This document shows positions 22,937 through 35,744 of a stretch of 64,000 bases of DNA, piece by piece. How positions within the stretch are numbered: the stretch's first letter is position 1; the number at the start of each line of letters is the position of its first letter. The DNA is from Arenicola marina (taxonomy: Eukaryota > Annelida > Polychaeta > Arenicolidae). The DNA is taken from the NCBI GenBank assembly GCA_964019135.1, contig OZ025255.1:21553708-21617707 (forward strand), in the 5' to 3' direction. A program made the position numbers and the translations under genes. A model generated the notes under the pieces. It did no database searches and was not told where the DNA came from. It saw nothing but the letters and a program-made list of their open reading frames with translations.

Positions 22937-24414
22937 CACCCCCACAGGTTTGTACCCCCTGGAAGCGTTATCTGGATCGTAAAACAGGATTACATTGTAG
23001 TACAGACGTAAGTTTGGTATCATTAAAATTGCCCGGTCTTGCTTACTAGTTCGCGGAAAATATGAGCTCACGTGACGCCACACGTAATAAAAGATATCCC
23101 AAAGAGCGGACAATTTTGATGAAACGGATATAAGTGATAGTTCATAAACTATATTTTAAAACTTGCAATCGCGGGGAGCGTGTGGTGGGAGGGGGGTCGT
23201 CTCTGAAATCATGTTCATATCTGCGGGTTTGCGGGTAAAAAGAATAGCCAGCGGGTTTGCATGGAGCGGTGATATCAATGGGACAAATATACCGCTTCCG
23301 AGCGGATTATGGGACTGAAATACCTCTTTCGAGTGGATTTTGGGGGTGAAAATGGGGAGGGGGGCTTCACCGCGGGACACCCAAAAAAGGGGAAATTCTG
23401 ATAGGCGCGTGTTTCGGGTAGCGCTAGCTCGCTCTGTGATGCATAACATGCAGAAGGCGAGTACTGACATATAGCTGAATAATTTTCAACAGTTTATCAT
23501 AGGTCAACAAAAACACAAAACCCCACTTTGCACAGATAAATGTCTTAACTATCAAATAATACAATTTTAAGAACGAGATGGAGGCATAATAGAAGAGAAA
23601 ACAGCTGATATAAATGCCAAACGGCGAACGTAATCACTGTCACAACGAAGCGCGTGGCAGGAAAGCGGCCATATTCTCGGTTTGCTGCTGTTCTTCAGTG
23701 CGGAAATAATGATCGTTTTGGCGTCAATTTTGTCTAGATATGTTACAACTCTGATTCAGGGCTACATTTTGTATAGAATACATACAGATGTGTACCGATT
23801 ATAACTTGTTATAAAGCGATTATATGGACCGGTATACACTGTCTTTTCAATACGAATCCGAGTGCACGGAAGTGGCCTTGTTGTGTAGCAACCAGGAATG
23901 TCGAACGGGAAACCGAACAGATAGGATTGTTAAACTGTTCCTTATCTAGTAAAATATAAGCTGTGATTCCATTATATAATATAATACTTACAGGAATTGC
24001 TATAAAACACACCTTGCCCTGACAAAGGAACGTTGAAGCCGGGCGCCTGACCTAAATCCATAGGCATGCATGGTAAGCGCATGCGAGAATCTTCTTTCAC
24101 ACAGTGTATATTTTTGACAATAGATGTCGCCTGGGGTATCTGGAACGGTCTATTGACGTCATCATACCGGTTAACATGTTGATTTATCACTGCAAACTTA
24201 AAAGCGTATATGTCCCTGACCAGTTTTTCTTTTTTAACCTGCATCCGTTCTCTAATTTACATTTATTTGTCGCTGCGCGCGAATGAGTGCACATTTACTT
24301 CGCAGCCGCTAGATGGGGCTGCGCAGAGCTCGTCACAATGCAACGTATAGCAAATGCACCCTCTTGTTATGTTACACTCTTTGATTAAGTTTCGCTGCTT
24401 AGACATCAACGGTC
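22937..24414. other. No gene seen between composite units 1 and 2
   Basis: Includes a G-rich stretch at 23175-23370 with repeated GCGGATT/GTGGATT phrases that partly resembles 27610-27870, possibly another short repeat family. The rest is AT-rich with no convincing exon. Confidence 0.45.
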
Positions 24415-27400
24415 CCGATCACCATATGCAATTGGTGAATAACTTTGCACGTTTTCGGTATGTCAGTTGGATTGGGTAAATACACGTTCCTTTATTCCCT
24501 TTGAACACCTCTCTGTACTTTACTTTCCTTCTCTGACTCTCTGTCTCTTTCTAATACCAAAATTGTAAAATTGCATATGCTATATTTTGGTGGCGTGCCA
24601 TCGCCCAGATATCGGGAATCTAAGGCGGTATTGAATTTTCTCCTGCCGACGAAGTTTATATCCGCAGTATAAGAAGCCCTAGATCTAGACATCCCGGCCA
24701 AGGCACAGCCATGCCAAAGAGAATGTTGTCGAGAAAACAACAAATTAATTCGAGAAGGGTAAAACAGACGACAGCATGCGGCAAGATGAGAGTTGATAGC
24801 CCCATCAAAAAGCAAAACAATGTTGGTTCTTATAGACTGATTCGATTTTGTTTGAGCAAGTGTAGCGCAAAACTATTTTTTGCAAGATTGCCATAAACGA
24901 CTGGAGGGAAGAAGGTGGCAGTCAGAACGGAGGAAAGGGGCAGCCGTGTCCCGAAGGGGGTGGGGTCGGATTGGATTGGCCGCAGCCTTCGACCCAATAC
25001 AGCGTCAGGCAACGAACAACCGTCAGCAACAGGGCATCAAGAATATCCATTACGACCCACAAGGTCTGCCTCATGCTGGGTTCACAAGGTACGATTATTC
25101 TGTGAACTGTCGTAAAAATTGTCGAAGAAACGGTCGGTCGGACCGCGTTATAAGCGACTTACAAAACGCAGGTCAATAGCAAGACCGCCGAGCCAACACC
25201 CTCCACCGCATCATGTGTCATGTCGGAAAAGTCTTCAGGTCAACTAGGGACTGTGTCGTAAATGTCTTATCGGTCTCAAACTAATGCCCTCATAAAGCAT
25301 AAAATCCCCTGAGGGCTAACTTGAGCAGAAAGCGGTCATAATACTGAATTATCTGGCTGGGTAAGTCTATTTTCACAGACGCGTAGCAAAGAGGCTGGGG
25401 TGCACATTCTGTAACAACATTACACCAGATATTGATATGGTGATATAGACTGTAACAGTTTATGTTTCTGTCCCCCCGACAAAGTTTATGTCCACAATAT
25501 AAGAAGCCCCAGATGTAAACATGCCGTCCCAGGCGCATTCATGGTAAGGGGGAGGTTGCCGAGGCTCGCGACAAATTAATTGGAGAAAGGTACAATAAAC
25601 GACAGCATGCTGCAAGATAAATTGCCTTTTGGAAAAGCAAAATAATCTTGGTTGTATTACGAGATTGGTTGCTAGCTGTTTATGTTGAGCAATTGTGGAT
25701 AAAAAAATGATAAGACTTGTCGTTTGTTCAATTGTTCTGCAAGAGTGCCATCAAAACAGGAATGGGACCGCTTTTGTCACGTGTTTTGTACCAGGATGTG
25801 TGGGATGTGTGGAATACTAACGTTACTGCGGCAGGACCATAAAACCACCCAACCCATAACCTCTTAACGAGCAACTGCAGAGCACATCGTATTATGTGGA
25901 TATGAATGTCCCCAGCGGCCCACATCATTCATCATTGCCTTCAAGCGGTCATTCCACAACAGACCAAAATAATGGGCGCTCCCATCAACGCTGATAACTT
26001 GAAGGACAGGAACAATAATGTGTTCATGTTTAACGGCAGCAAGAATTGGACTATAGTTTATTGAAGCAATACTCGCAGCATATCTTTATCTGCATATTTA
26101 ACGGGACCAATAATGGGCGCATTTAACCTGACTGAAATGGAACTATTAGACCAATTTAGCCTACATGTTCATACAAGAAGCCTAAGCACATCAACATATC
26201 ATTTCATTTATTGAAGGCCTACGCGCACCGAACGCCAGCCACTAACCATGACCCAGTACGACGCTCCCAGCACACAGACACGCACATTTTAAATGCCCTT
26301 GTACTGCCAAACCGAAATACACAAACCGGCCAGGCTGCCACAACATGTGTGATGACGTCAGCCAAACATTGATGTAGCCCGCTTCCAGATAATGTCCCGG
26401 CAGAAGGCGTAATCAACCCGGCTTATGCGTTGTCCGCGTTCTCCCAGCAGATGGCGTTCATTCCTCACATCGCTGCTGCCCCACAAAAATGATCCATACA
26501 ACGATTGGTCTCATTGATATGTAGTTCGCAACGGTTCCTGCAAACCGTTTTTGTTGTAATTCGCTCATACATATAGAACGTTTACAAAGGAGGAACTAGA
26601 CGGAAAATATGTCGGTATGCCACAAGGTTAAGGCGCTACACACCCTGGGCTCTGCATATGAAGCCAAACTACAAGTATTTCTTTGCTTAAATTAACTTTG
26701 TGCATGCATGAAGTATACCTTTGGCCTATACCAGCAGATCGTGTGTTTTGGGAATTGACTAAGAACCGAGCAGGACAAACATGGCGACGAAGCGTTCACA
26801 CAACGAGAGAAGCAAAAGCCAGGGCCATAGAAAAAGCTCACGTAGAAATAAAACTAACCAAACAAATATCATGTACGACCATCAAACCGTTTCAGTATAT
26901 AAATCAAATACACCATCTGCATAATATACAATATGCACTAATATTTTTAACAAGAAATACCTAGGACGTGCAAATACGCTCAATTTTATCTTACATGATA
27001 TACACAACGAACAGTAAGGTGATGGTAATAGGCCGAGCCACCTGATAAACAAGTGCCGTGATGGCAAAATGTACAGTAGCCCAACGAAGAAGTGTGGCGA
27101 TGTCAATACACGTGGAGGTTCCCAACGGGAACACAGCACCACTACCCCCTCCCCCCGCCCTCTGCCACCGGTTTCTCCGCCTATATCGGGGATTGGGACG
27201 ATGGATGAGGGGCTAGGGTGCCGCCGTCCATAGAAGAGAGCGTGACCCCATCTTCAGTGCCGGGGACAGTAGCATGAGGGGGGCGTTTTGGGGAGGAGCA
27301 GGTGTCGTTATGGTGAGTAATGGGTAATGTAGACCGTTTCCGTGTCGCCGTTGCTATGGTCTCCTAAGACACAGAGAAAGGCCATGGGTCGCTTTGGGGG

Positions 27401-28340
27401 TTTAAACACGACAAGGAGTGGCTGTGCCCCAACACTCTGTCATCGGCCCGCAGGTCAAAGCCTTTGTCTAGCCAGGTAGTTAACATTTCAATTATCCCCT
27501 TGCCATAACATTGGTCAAATGGGCAGCAGTTTTTATCCCCTCTGGTCAGTGTAGTGGTCTGGGGGGACAGCGCACTGCCGGGGAGGGGGTTACTTAATAC
27601 ATTGCTGTGGGCGAGGGTGTTCCGCCCTCCCTTTTTCACGACCAAAATCCGCTCGGTCGGTACGTTTTACGGCCAAGATCCGCGGAGGGGGAGTATTTCT
27701 TCGCGTATTTAACCCGGTCTATAAACGCACGTTTTAGACCCCCCCCCCCCCTCCCTCTCCGGTTGCAAGTTTTCAAATATCCGCTCCATAGGAAAATCTT
27801 TTTAACTGTTTCATCACTAATGTCCGCTCCCTCAGACATCCAGGAGCGCCAGCCGAACCCTCCCACCAGAGTCGTATAACAGTGACCCACCCTCCCCCCA
27901 TGGGGGCGCACTTCAGCACCCACTCAAAGACAAGTGGTGACATCTGGTCAGTGGGATAGCATAGGGGTACTGCTGTCATTATTTATGGAGAAGGGGTTAG
28001 GGGTAGATGCATGGGAGTGCATTAGATTTCTGGTTAGTTCCAGCCCCGAATCCTACAGCAACAGCCTACGCCAAAAAGGTTTCGCACGGAAGCTAATTTT
28101 CCGGACCAAAACTTCTGCTTTTGTATGATGTGTGGAACCGACAATTCTGGCAAAAAATCAAATTCAAAGTCAAGACAAGGAATAGGAACAGGGTTGTTAT
28201 TGGTCGCTGTGCACTCTGCCCTCGGACCGCAGCCAAAGCCAATGTCTAGTCAGGACAGTTACCATTTCTACTTGTCCTTTGCCCGACTGATCACATTTAT
28301 CCTGGTTAAGTGGGCAGGCAGTTTACAATTGTTATGACGA
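24415..28340. repeat. Composite repeat unit 2 (blocks A-B-A-C-D-E-F-G-H)
   Basis: A (24415-24845), B (24895-25440), A part (25440-25700), C (25760-25930), D (25915-26150), E (26215-26420; AACGCCAGCCACTAACCATG), F (26725-26850), G (26960-27540) and H (27895-28330; GTGGGATAGCATAGGGGTAC). A C-rich insert at about 27600-27895 splits G from H. E is missing from unit 1 but present in unit 3 (34090-34300). Confidence 0.7.
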
Positions 28341-29589
28341 CGAACCTCTGATCACTGGCGTTACGTGAATAGACTAGTGCGGACGTTTTTTTGCTTTTCA
28401 TTTCCGGCGCGGACTCTTCCGCAAGACAGACCTCGCGTGATGACACATACAACACAATGATGACGACCACTGAAGAAACCAGTCGATACGTGCTTTGATT
28501 CCCAAGTTACAGTTACAGTAAAAAAACGGACTATGCCTCGCAATATAAGAGTTATAGCCCCATGGTAATAAAAATAAAAGCGTGCTTTTTGTTCAGTGCG
28601 CAGTCTGAGTCGCCTCCTGCGTAACAATGGATACCGCGTGCAGAGGGCTGTGATACATAGGATGTGGAACCAGCCAAGCTGAGCGGCAGGTGCGGCAAAC
28701 AAGGGGTGCCGCAATTCGCCTTTCGTTCGTCTTAAATCAAGAGCTGTTAAATTTTTGGTGTCAATCTATTGGTAGATGACATTTGAACTTGTAATTTTCC
28801 ATAATACTGGCCACGATCAGTAAACTTGGCGCACAATAGTTAGATGATTCGCCAATGTTTACACTGATCTGGAGTGATTCAGAGACAAGTACGGACAGCC
28901 ATCACGGTCAAAATTTCCGTTTTTTAATCATCAATGCAACTAGAATTCGAATAGGCAAATATCGAAAGAACAATGCTGTACAAAATCTTTCTAAATTGTT
29001 GTTTTACCTTCATAATTTCAATTTGTCACTGTTAGTTCCTTCTCCTATATTTTACTACGATTATGACAAGAGCACCAAGACATGTTGCTTTGTTAATAAA
29101 TTCTGTGTGTTGTAATAAATAAATTTATGTCGTATCATAATTTTTTTAGACTTCTGCTCAGTTGCTATTGCATATAATATAAGGTGTTCCATTATTTGAA
29201 AAGATCAGTTTACGACATTTAAAATTACAATGACATTACAGTTCAAGTTTTTACTTTCCGTGATGATAAACTTTATTCATGACATTCGCAAAATCATAAA
29301 TATTAGTTGAATAATGGTCCTTTCTATGGCTTTATGTAGTATGAACCTTTTTCATTTGTTCATAGATTTGGTTGACCTTTGCAACTACGTACTTGTACTC
29401 TTGTCTGATTCACATTTTCATACTTTTCAATGTTTAATTGATAAGGTAACTTTATTGTTACTTAAAAAAAACTCCAATGTTATCAACAACAAATTGACAA
29501 ATTGAAATAAAATTAATCATAGCTAAAAAGTATGTACAATAAATATTTACTTATCGTAAGTTTAGATCTATATCTATGTGTAATACCGG
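28341..29589. other. No gene seen; AT-rich
   Basis: Sequence from about 28720 is AT-rich and apparently single copy in the window. Short frames at 28855-29115 and 29314-29505 have AT-driven compositions and no recognisable domain. Confidence 0.5.
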
Positions 29590-29591
29590 AT

Positions 29592-30272
29592 GTAGCGCTT
29601 AAAAGTATCCGACGACCATCGACCCATAGCTCTGATCTGGGCGTCAGACATACCAATTTGCACGGCGTGAGTTGCAGCCCCAATACGGAAGTGGTGGGAC
29701 TTGTAAAACGTGCAATCCACTCCGAGAAAGGAAAGAGAGGCGTTTAAAACACGGGTGAAAGGGGGCCTTGTGACACCTTTGCCATGCGGCAGTAAAAACA
29801 GGTAACCGGGTGATGTACCCCTAAAGCTTGAAGTAGGTTTGTAAAGCAGCTACCGGGCAAAGCCCGTCTTGGCGACACGCAATGTTGAAGAGGTCGCTTT
29901 ACCAGGTGAGTGTTTGAACTTGTGGAAGGGTAGATAAAAGCAGGTGGCACCCAAGTCGAAATGGACTTGTTGCCGGGTCAAAATGTTTCGGGAGCACCCA
30001 TGTGACTCGCACATTTCGCCTACGCGAAGGAACCCAAAGAAAGCTAGGAAAAACATAGCACGAAGCAATGCACGACGGTAGGGCGTGGAGTCGATATAAT
30101 CGAGCGAACTACAAATGGAGGAAAGTAAAGCGAGATAAACGAGGAGTCGGACATCATGTGTTCTGGACATATTTCTGGCGCCTTGGGCCGCTTTCTGAAC
30201 GCGGAACGATTGGGTAGGATCCGGAAAGGCCGACTCGATGTCCCTTTTGGCTAAAACACAGTTCTGCCCCAT
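29592..30272 (-). pseudogene. DIRS-type tyrosine recombinase part (fossil)
   Basis: Contains RRALLRAMFFLAFFGFLRVG with the catalytic-region Arg, then HHFRIGAATHAVQIGMSDAQ with the HxxR box, and GRWSSDTFKRYIRYY with the candidate Tyr nucleophile. The order and spacing match DIRS recombinases. Broken relic. Confidence 0.85.
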
Positions 30273-30605
30273 TGATAGGATGATAGAATGATATTGATGG
30301 CTTCGTCAATCGAGGCATATTGGACCTTCACGTATTGATCTGGGCTACCGGAATTAATAGAGTCACCGTCTGGGAATGAGACTTGGTGGATAAGACGAAA
30401 GGACCCGGGATGTTTCTTCGGGACAAGGCCGATCGGAGAGAAAATCATCCCGATAGAGGGGGCTGAGGGAAAGGGCCGGCGATCCTCCCTGCCTGAGACT
30501 CCTGCAGTAGTTTTTGGGTGACGACATGCGGAGCCCTTGACACCGACGACAGAATATCGACAGGGTTACCGGTGCAGGTGCCGCCGTAATGAGTATGAAA
30601 CCCAT
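30251..30605 (-). pseudogene. DIRS-type reverse transcriptase part (fossil)
   Basis: Contains FSPIGLVPKKHPGSFRLIHQ and QYASIDEAINII, the N-terminal fingers region typical of DIRS RT (SPLGLVPK, FRLIHDLS in relatives). Only a small part of the domain is seen. Broken relic. Confidence 0.8.
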
Positions 30606-30670
30606 GAGTAAAGCCCGGAACTAAGAATCGCCGAATGCGAGCATTATAACCGTGAAGGGCGTGGGCTAGT

Positions 30671-31630
30671 CTAATTGGGTTTACTGGCGTCGGTAGCGGG
30701 GGAATGACGTTTGGAAGGACGGCCCCGCGGGTTGGGAGGGGAGAAAGGCGGTTGGGGTCCGGAGTTGACGGTGCCAGGGGCGCTAAAGCACTTGCTGGCA
30801 GGGTGGAGGCGCTGGCATTTAAAACATTGATGGCTAAAGTTGCAGCCTCCCCCGCAATATCTCCCCTTATGGTAGTTCCAACACGTCCCCCGCGGAAAGG
30901 ACTGGGGTTGACCCAACAGGTTGGACCCTTTGTTGGTGGTGGACATGCGGTTGGTGTTGGTGGGGAAGGATGAGGGGCGAAAAGAGCCGGTCATGGCCTT
31001 CAGATAGAGTTCCCCGTGAAAATGATCCCAGGGCACCCCCTGTGTTTGACGCAGGAACCGGAAATCTGAATCATACGATATAAAGTCACCACCCCGCGGT
31101 GCAACTTGGCGAACGGTCTCGCCATATCGTGGCAACGCGGGCAAGTGACAAGCAAATTTGGTGCCATATACAGCCTGAACGATAGCAAAGGCTGTCGACC
31201 ACTGGTCGAGAGTAAGAATCCGGCCCTTAGAACCACTGATCAAACTCAAGGCCGGACCCGACACTCCCGAGGTAACAGCCAACTGGTATTGTTCATCGGG
31301 TTTCAAAGGCTGGGCCAGGTCGACAAACTCATCCGCCCATAACTGTTCTTTAAGGGAAAGCGGGACTCGCGCGTCCAGAGGAAAAGAGCTCGATAAAGGA
31401 ACGCTCCCATCATTACCGGGGGGGTGGTTGCTGGGCCGGGACAGCGGCCTCGACCGCCGTCCGAATGGTGTCCTGGATCAGGGTTGAGAGGGTGCTCGTG
31501 ACGTCACGTGTCACGGTCTCGATCAAGGCAGCAGCGGGAGGTCGGGGTGCCGGTGAGTCTGTGGGTGGTCCAGCCAGCTTCTAGGTAGTCCGTGTCCGCG
31601 GTGCGGAAGCCGTGCGCTTCGGCATGCTGA
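30671..31630 (-). pseudogene. DIRS-type gag-like part (fossil)
   Basis: Encodes a Ser/Pro-rich lead-in and then a C-terminal Cys/His cluster with GTCWNYHKGRYC, FSHQCFKCQRLHP and KC, like the zinc-knuckle end of DIRS gag proteins. A conserved SLKEQLWADEFVDL helix region precedes it. Broken relic, part of 29590-33250. Confidence 0.75.
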
Positions 31631-32084
31631 AACTGCACTTGACAATATTAAAGAAAAGGCTGTCAGCGCCAAGGGTAACCGAAAACAAAGTGATGTGTAC
31701 CAAGACGTGAGCATTGATTCATGCCAGTGTGGTAGCCCGGTGCGAACTAGGCTGTGGAATAGAGAAAACAACGGTGACAGCCTTGACCCTGGAACCAAGT
31801 GTAAAGGGCTCCCGGAAAGCAACGAAGCATTTCCGTAAAAGGGGCAAGATGACACAAAAAGCCAAGCAGGCCGTAACATTGTGTAGATGAATGGCATAAC
31901 GCCAAAGACACCCCATAACGTCGAGGCGGTAGGTGAGCTAACGCATCAATCTCATGCGGAAGCACATAAGGTCGACACAAAGCCAGCCTACTGACAAATG
32001 AGTCGGGTGCACTCACTGAGAGGAACACACTATAGGGAAATACATATGGTGAGCTCCAGCGACTCGGCCAGTGACAACGGGACT

Positions 32085-32745
32085 CGTAAGGTAGGCGTAA
32101 AGCCAAATGCTGAGAATTAAGGAGCCAACAATCACAGCTTGTTCTAAGGAACTGGACCATGAAAATCAGTGTATAGCCTGAGCAGGGCAACGCCCGACAC
32201 TTGACGTCATGTATAGCCACAGCTAATGATATTGGGGCGAAACGGCGGGGTCAGGATAGCCGGCGTATAGCCAAACAAAGGTAAAGAATGTAGCCAAACA
32301 AGCACCGCTTGTGGGTAAGAGCTGGACCATGAAAATCAGTGTGTAGCCTGAGCAGGACAATGCCCGACCACTGACGTCATGTATAGCCACAGCTAATAAT
32401 ATTGCGGCGAAACGGCGGGGTGAGGATAGCCGGCGTATATCCAAACAAAGGTAAGGAATGTAGCCAAACAAGCCCCGCGTGTAGGTAAAAGCTGGACCAT
32501 GAAAATCAGTGTGTAGCCTGAGCAGGACAATGCCCGACCACTGACGTCATGTAAAGCCACAGCTAATGATATTGGGGCAAAACGGCGGGGGGAGGATAGG
32601 CGGCGTATAGCCAAACAAAGGTAAGGAATGTAGCCAAACAAGCCCCGCTTGTGGGTAAAAGCTGGACCATGAAAATCAGTGTGTAGCCTGAGCAGGACAA
32701 TGCCCGACCACTGACGTCATGTAAAGCCCAGTGAACGATACTATG
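32085..32745. repeat. 170-bp tandem repeat array at the gag-side end of the DIRS element
   Basis: The phrase GGACCATGAAAATCAGTG recurs at 32154, 32324, 32494 and 32664, exactly 170 bp apart. The last three units are nearly identical and the first (from about 32085) is diverged. Units contain TGACGTCATGTA (a CRE-like palindrome) and GGCGAAACGGCGGGG. Overlapping minus-strand frames (SCSGYTLIFMVQLLPT) are repeat by-products. Confidence 0.93.
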
Positions 32746-33629
32746 TGCTAAAAGTAACTGCGTAGCCCCGACAAAGTAATGCCGGACCACGGACCGCATG
32801 GGCCGCCACCGCAAGGAAACAAAGATACATAAGAAAACGTACACATAATAACAGGAAAACGCCGGCAGAACCAGAAACGAAGAATCCGAGCGGGGGACAA
32901 GCGACCTAGTGCGAAACAAGTAGTCCCAGTACACACATCCGTAGGCAAGATATCATCACTAGCAGGCCGGAGACCGCAAAGCGGTGCCGTTTGCCAGAGC
33001 CACTGAATAAGTACCAAGGGAGCCTGACGCAGGCGCCTGACGCTGGGCGGTACTGGCTGTCAAAGCCGGCGCGGACTCTCAAAGCCGCGCCGCACACCTC
33101 TTGGTGAGTCACAGTCCCAGCGGCCCGGCCCAGCCCGCCCGTGGGGCGTGGCAGCCTGACGCCCCGGAGGCGTGAAAACGGGGACACGGCTAGCGCCGCA
33201 TGGCGCGCGGCAAAGATATGTTAAGTAGGAGGGTGTGACTGTGACCGGATTCTGGATCATAGGGATTGAACAAAAGCTGAAATTCGCAAAAAGAACTCCG
33301 CTATCAAATCAAAATTGATCTTTGATAGATATAATAACTAGGCTCGGAGTGAGCCTTAACAGTTTTCAACAAAATTTAAGTCGTTGTAAGAAATTGCGAA
33401 TAATTTGAAACAGTAGGAAAAACAAAACAGTAAGGACACGTCCGACCTGTTCGACTGCGGAGTCAGAAAAGGACGTTGAACACTCGTGAGTTTTAGACCT
33501 TGGTGTCTCTCTGGGGATCGGTACCCGCTCCGTTTCAACAGAATTATCTCCCGGCATATAGCCGGAAGACACATTATAAATCGCGGACACGCCTCTATAA
33601 ATAAACTTGCAGCTAGCCACAAGTTCATT

Positions 33630-34560
33630 TTGTACGAGAGGGATGTTCGGGCCACTAACGTTGCTACGGCAGGACCATATAACTACCTAACCCGCATCTC
33701 TTTCTCGATTAACTGCTGAGGACATCGTATTATTTGGATATTAATGTCCTCAGCGGCCCACATCAATCATCATTGATCTCGTGAAGCGTTCATGCCACAA
33801 CGGACCAGAACAATGGCCGCTGACACCAACGCTACTGACCTAATTGGCCGGAACAATAATGTGTGCATGTTTGACGGGAGCAATAATGGGACTATAATTG
33901 ACAGAAGCAATACTCGGTGCATATATTTAACTGCAATAATAATGCGGGCATATTGTAAGGGAGCCACGACTTGCGAATTTAACGTGACTGAAATGGAACG
34001 TTTAGAATTCTTGGAGCTCTTCTCGGGAAATTTATTGGGCATAAAAGAGGCCTATAACATCAACACTTCTTTTCATTTGTTGACGCTTTACGCCTACCGA
34101 ACGCCAGCCACTAACCATGACCCAGTATGACGCTCCCAGCACACAGACACGCACATTTTAAACGCACTATTACAGCCAAACAGCAATACACAAACCGGCC
34201 AGGCTGCCACCACACATGTGGTAACGTCATCCAGACATCGATGCAGCCCGCTTCAAGATAATGTCCCGACAGAGGATGCAAGCAACCCGGTCTATCTGTC
34301 TATCTGTCTTCTCTACCCAGCGATCGTGTGTTGTGGAAATTGGCCAGGAACCGACCAGTACCAGACATGGCGATGAAGCGTTCACACAGCGACAGAGCAA
34401 AATGCATGGCGAAAGAAAAAAAAACTCACGTTAACAAGCCGGCTGGAAACATAATCAAGGATCATGATGCAATTTAAGGTAAGGATCATGGTGACGGTAA
34501 TGTGCACAGCCACTTAGTTATTAAGTGTGATGGTAATATGAGACTGAGTCAGATAGACGG
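33630..34560. repeat. Composite repeat unit 3, partial (blocks C-D-E-F-G start)
   Basis: C (33630-33765) including the CTGAGGACAT...ATGTCCTCAG hairpin, D (33755-34010; near-identical to 22448-22690), E (34090-34300; like 26215-26420), F (34310-34440) and the beginning of G (34490-34560). It starts at about TTTTGTAC, immediately beyond the DIRS-flanking sequence. Confidence 0.75.
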
Positions 34561-34942
34561 CAAAGTGCGATCAAGTTGTATCCCCTTGGCAACAGCTTGG
34601 ACATAATGTGGCAATTAACCCATCACTATTACAGTCACCGTCCACCCTACCAGACCGGACGACCACACGCGTCAACAGGGGATTTGACCCGGAAACCCCC
34701 ACCCCCCACCCCCACTCGTTCAACTGTATATAATGTTTAGAATGTTTATTACTAGTATTTATTTTACTCTACCCCTTTTTGTCACTGACTTTACAGTGAT
34801 TTTACGTATATATTCGCATAACTTGGTAAATCTATTTTTAAACTAACCTAACTATCCTTGTAATCGTTTCCTGGCGGTGCCGCCACTCGGTGTGCGCGTG
34901 TTGTTGCACAGTGCCGCCGTCAACAGGCATCAACTTCAAGTT

Positions 34943-35505
34943 TGTTCTGCCATAAATTGCGCGAATTTACGAAATATCAAAGAAGGCCATTCTTCAGATT
35001 CCCCAATGAAAAAGAAAGGTAAGACCTAAGCTTCTTGCGTTAATTTATCAGTCATTTATATCGTGCATCGATTATCACCGCCAAAATTGCCGATAATTCT
35101 CTATTATCGCCCGCGTCGAAGTGGGCTGATGCAAGTAAAAGCAGTCAAAAATCTATCGTTGCCAATTAGTACTCAATAATTATCAGATGACAAACTTCAA
35201 GTGACTGCTAAGGCCTAACGAATGTGCAATCAGGTGTCCTGATCAATGTCCTGGGGTTTAAAACAAGATTAGGTGAACTCAAACCATATAGTACATGATC
35301 ATATATAGACCTATAGCTGCCATGGGTGTCCAGCTCCCAGTGTCTGGCTAGCTTTGTCAGATTCGTTAAATAAAACCAAAGCCTTTGTCTGCATTTCTAT
35401 TTTTGTTATGTTTATAGGCATTTATAAAATGATGTTTTTTATTATTATTTATCAGATCCCAGAGATGAGCGGTCAATACAAGAAGGGAAGACTTGTTGAA
35501 TAAGT
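34943..35505 (+). pseudogene. Dead THAP-domain gene, two exons
   Basis: Exon 1 (34943-35018) reads CSAINCAN, then after a one-base frame change QRRPFFRFPNEKER, and ends at donor GTAAGA. Exon 2 (35456-35505) follows acceptor TTATCAG and continues in phase as SQR, a stop where THAP domains have Trp, then AVNTRREDLLNK. The C-x4-C pair, PFFRFP and R-x-W positions are those of the THAP zinc finger, and an intron at this point is common in THAP genes. The later C-x2-H pair and AVPTIF box are missing. It could derive from a host THAP gene or a P-element-like transposase. It is inactive. Confidence 0.7.
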
Positions 35506-35744
35506 CCATTTTCCGCATCAGCTGAAGTAGTTGATATTCTTAAAGCTGCTCATGTCTCAGAGTTTCTGTAAAAATGAGTAATCTAGTTGATGTGTGTATT
35601 TTTGTATTAAAAAAATATCAATTGGTTAAGCATGGCGTTGTTGTTTATTATTAATATTTATGCTTAGAATATATATCACTGAATTTCGGGCGTCGTGGGG
35701 TTTGTTATAGGCCTACACTTTTTGGGAGACTGTGTTTGCAGTGT

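Larger units (their letters stand above)
29590..33250 (-). mobile_element. DIRS-type (tyrosine recombinase) retroelement, broken fossil
   Basis: Read on the minus strand the parts appear in the order gag-like protein, reverse transcriptase, tyrosine recombinase. This is the layout of DIRS/Ngaro-like elements, which integrate by recombinase instead of a DDE integrase. The gag-like part has a Cys/His cluster, the RT part has GLVPKK and FRLIH motifs, and the recombinase part has the HxxR box and a GRWSSDTFKRYIR tail. RNase H and methylase parts were not recognised. The element is incomplete and broken in several places, so it is old and inactive. Its exact ends are not fixed. A 170-bp tandem array lies at its gag-side end. 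Confidence 0.85.

Noticed and set aside
31523-33260. Overlapping minus-strand ORFs beyond the DIRS gag-like part
   Set aside because: Mostly the 170-bp tandem array and flanking leader sequence, with no recognisable domain.
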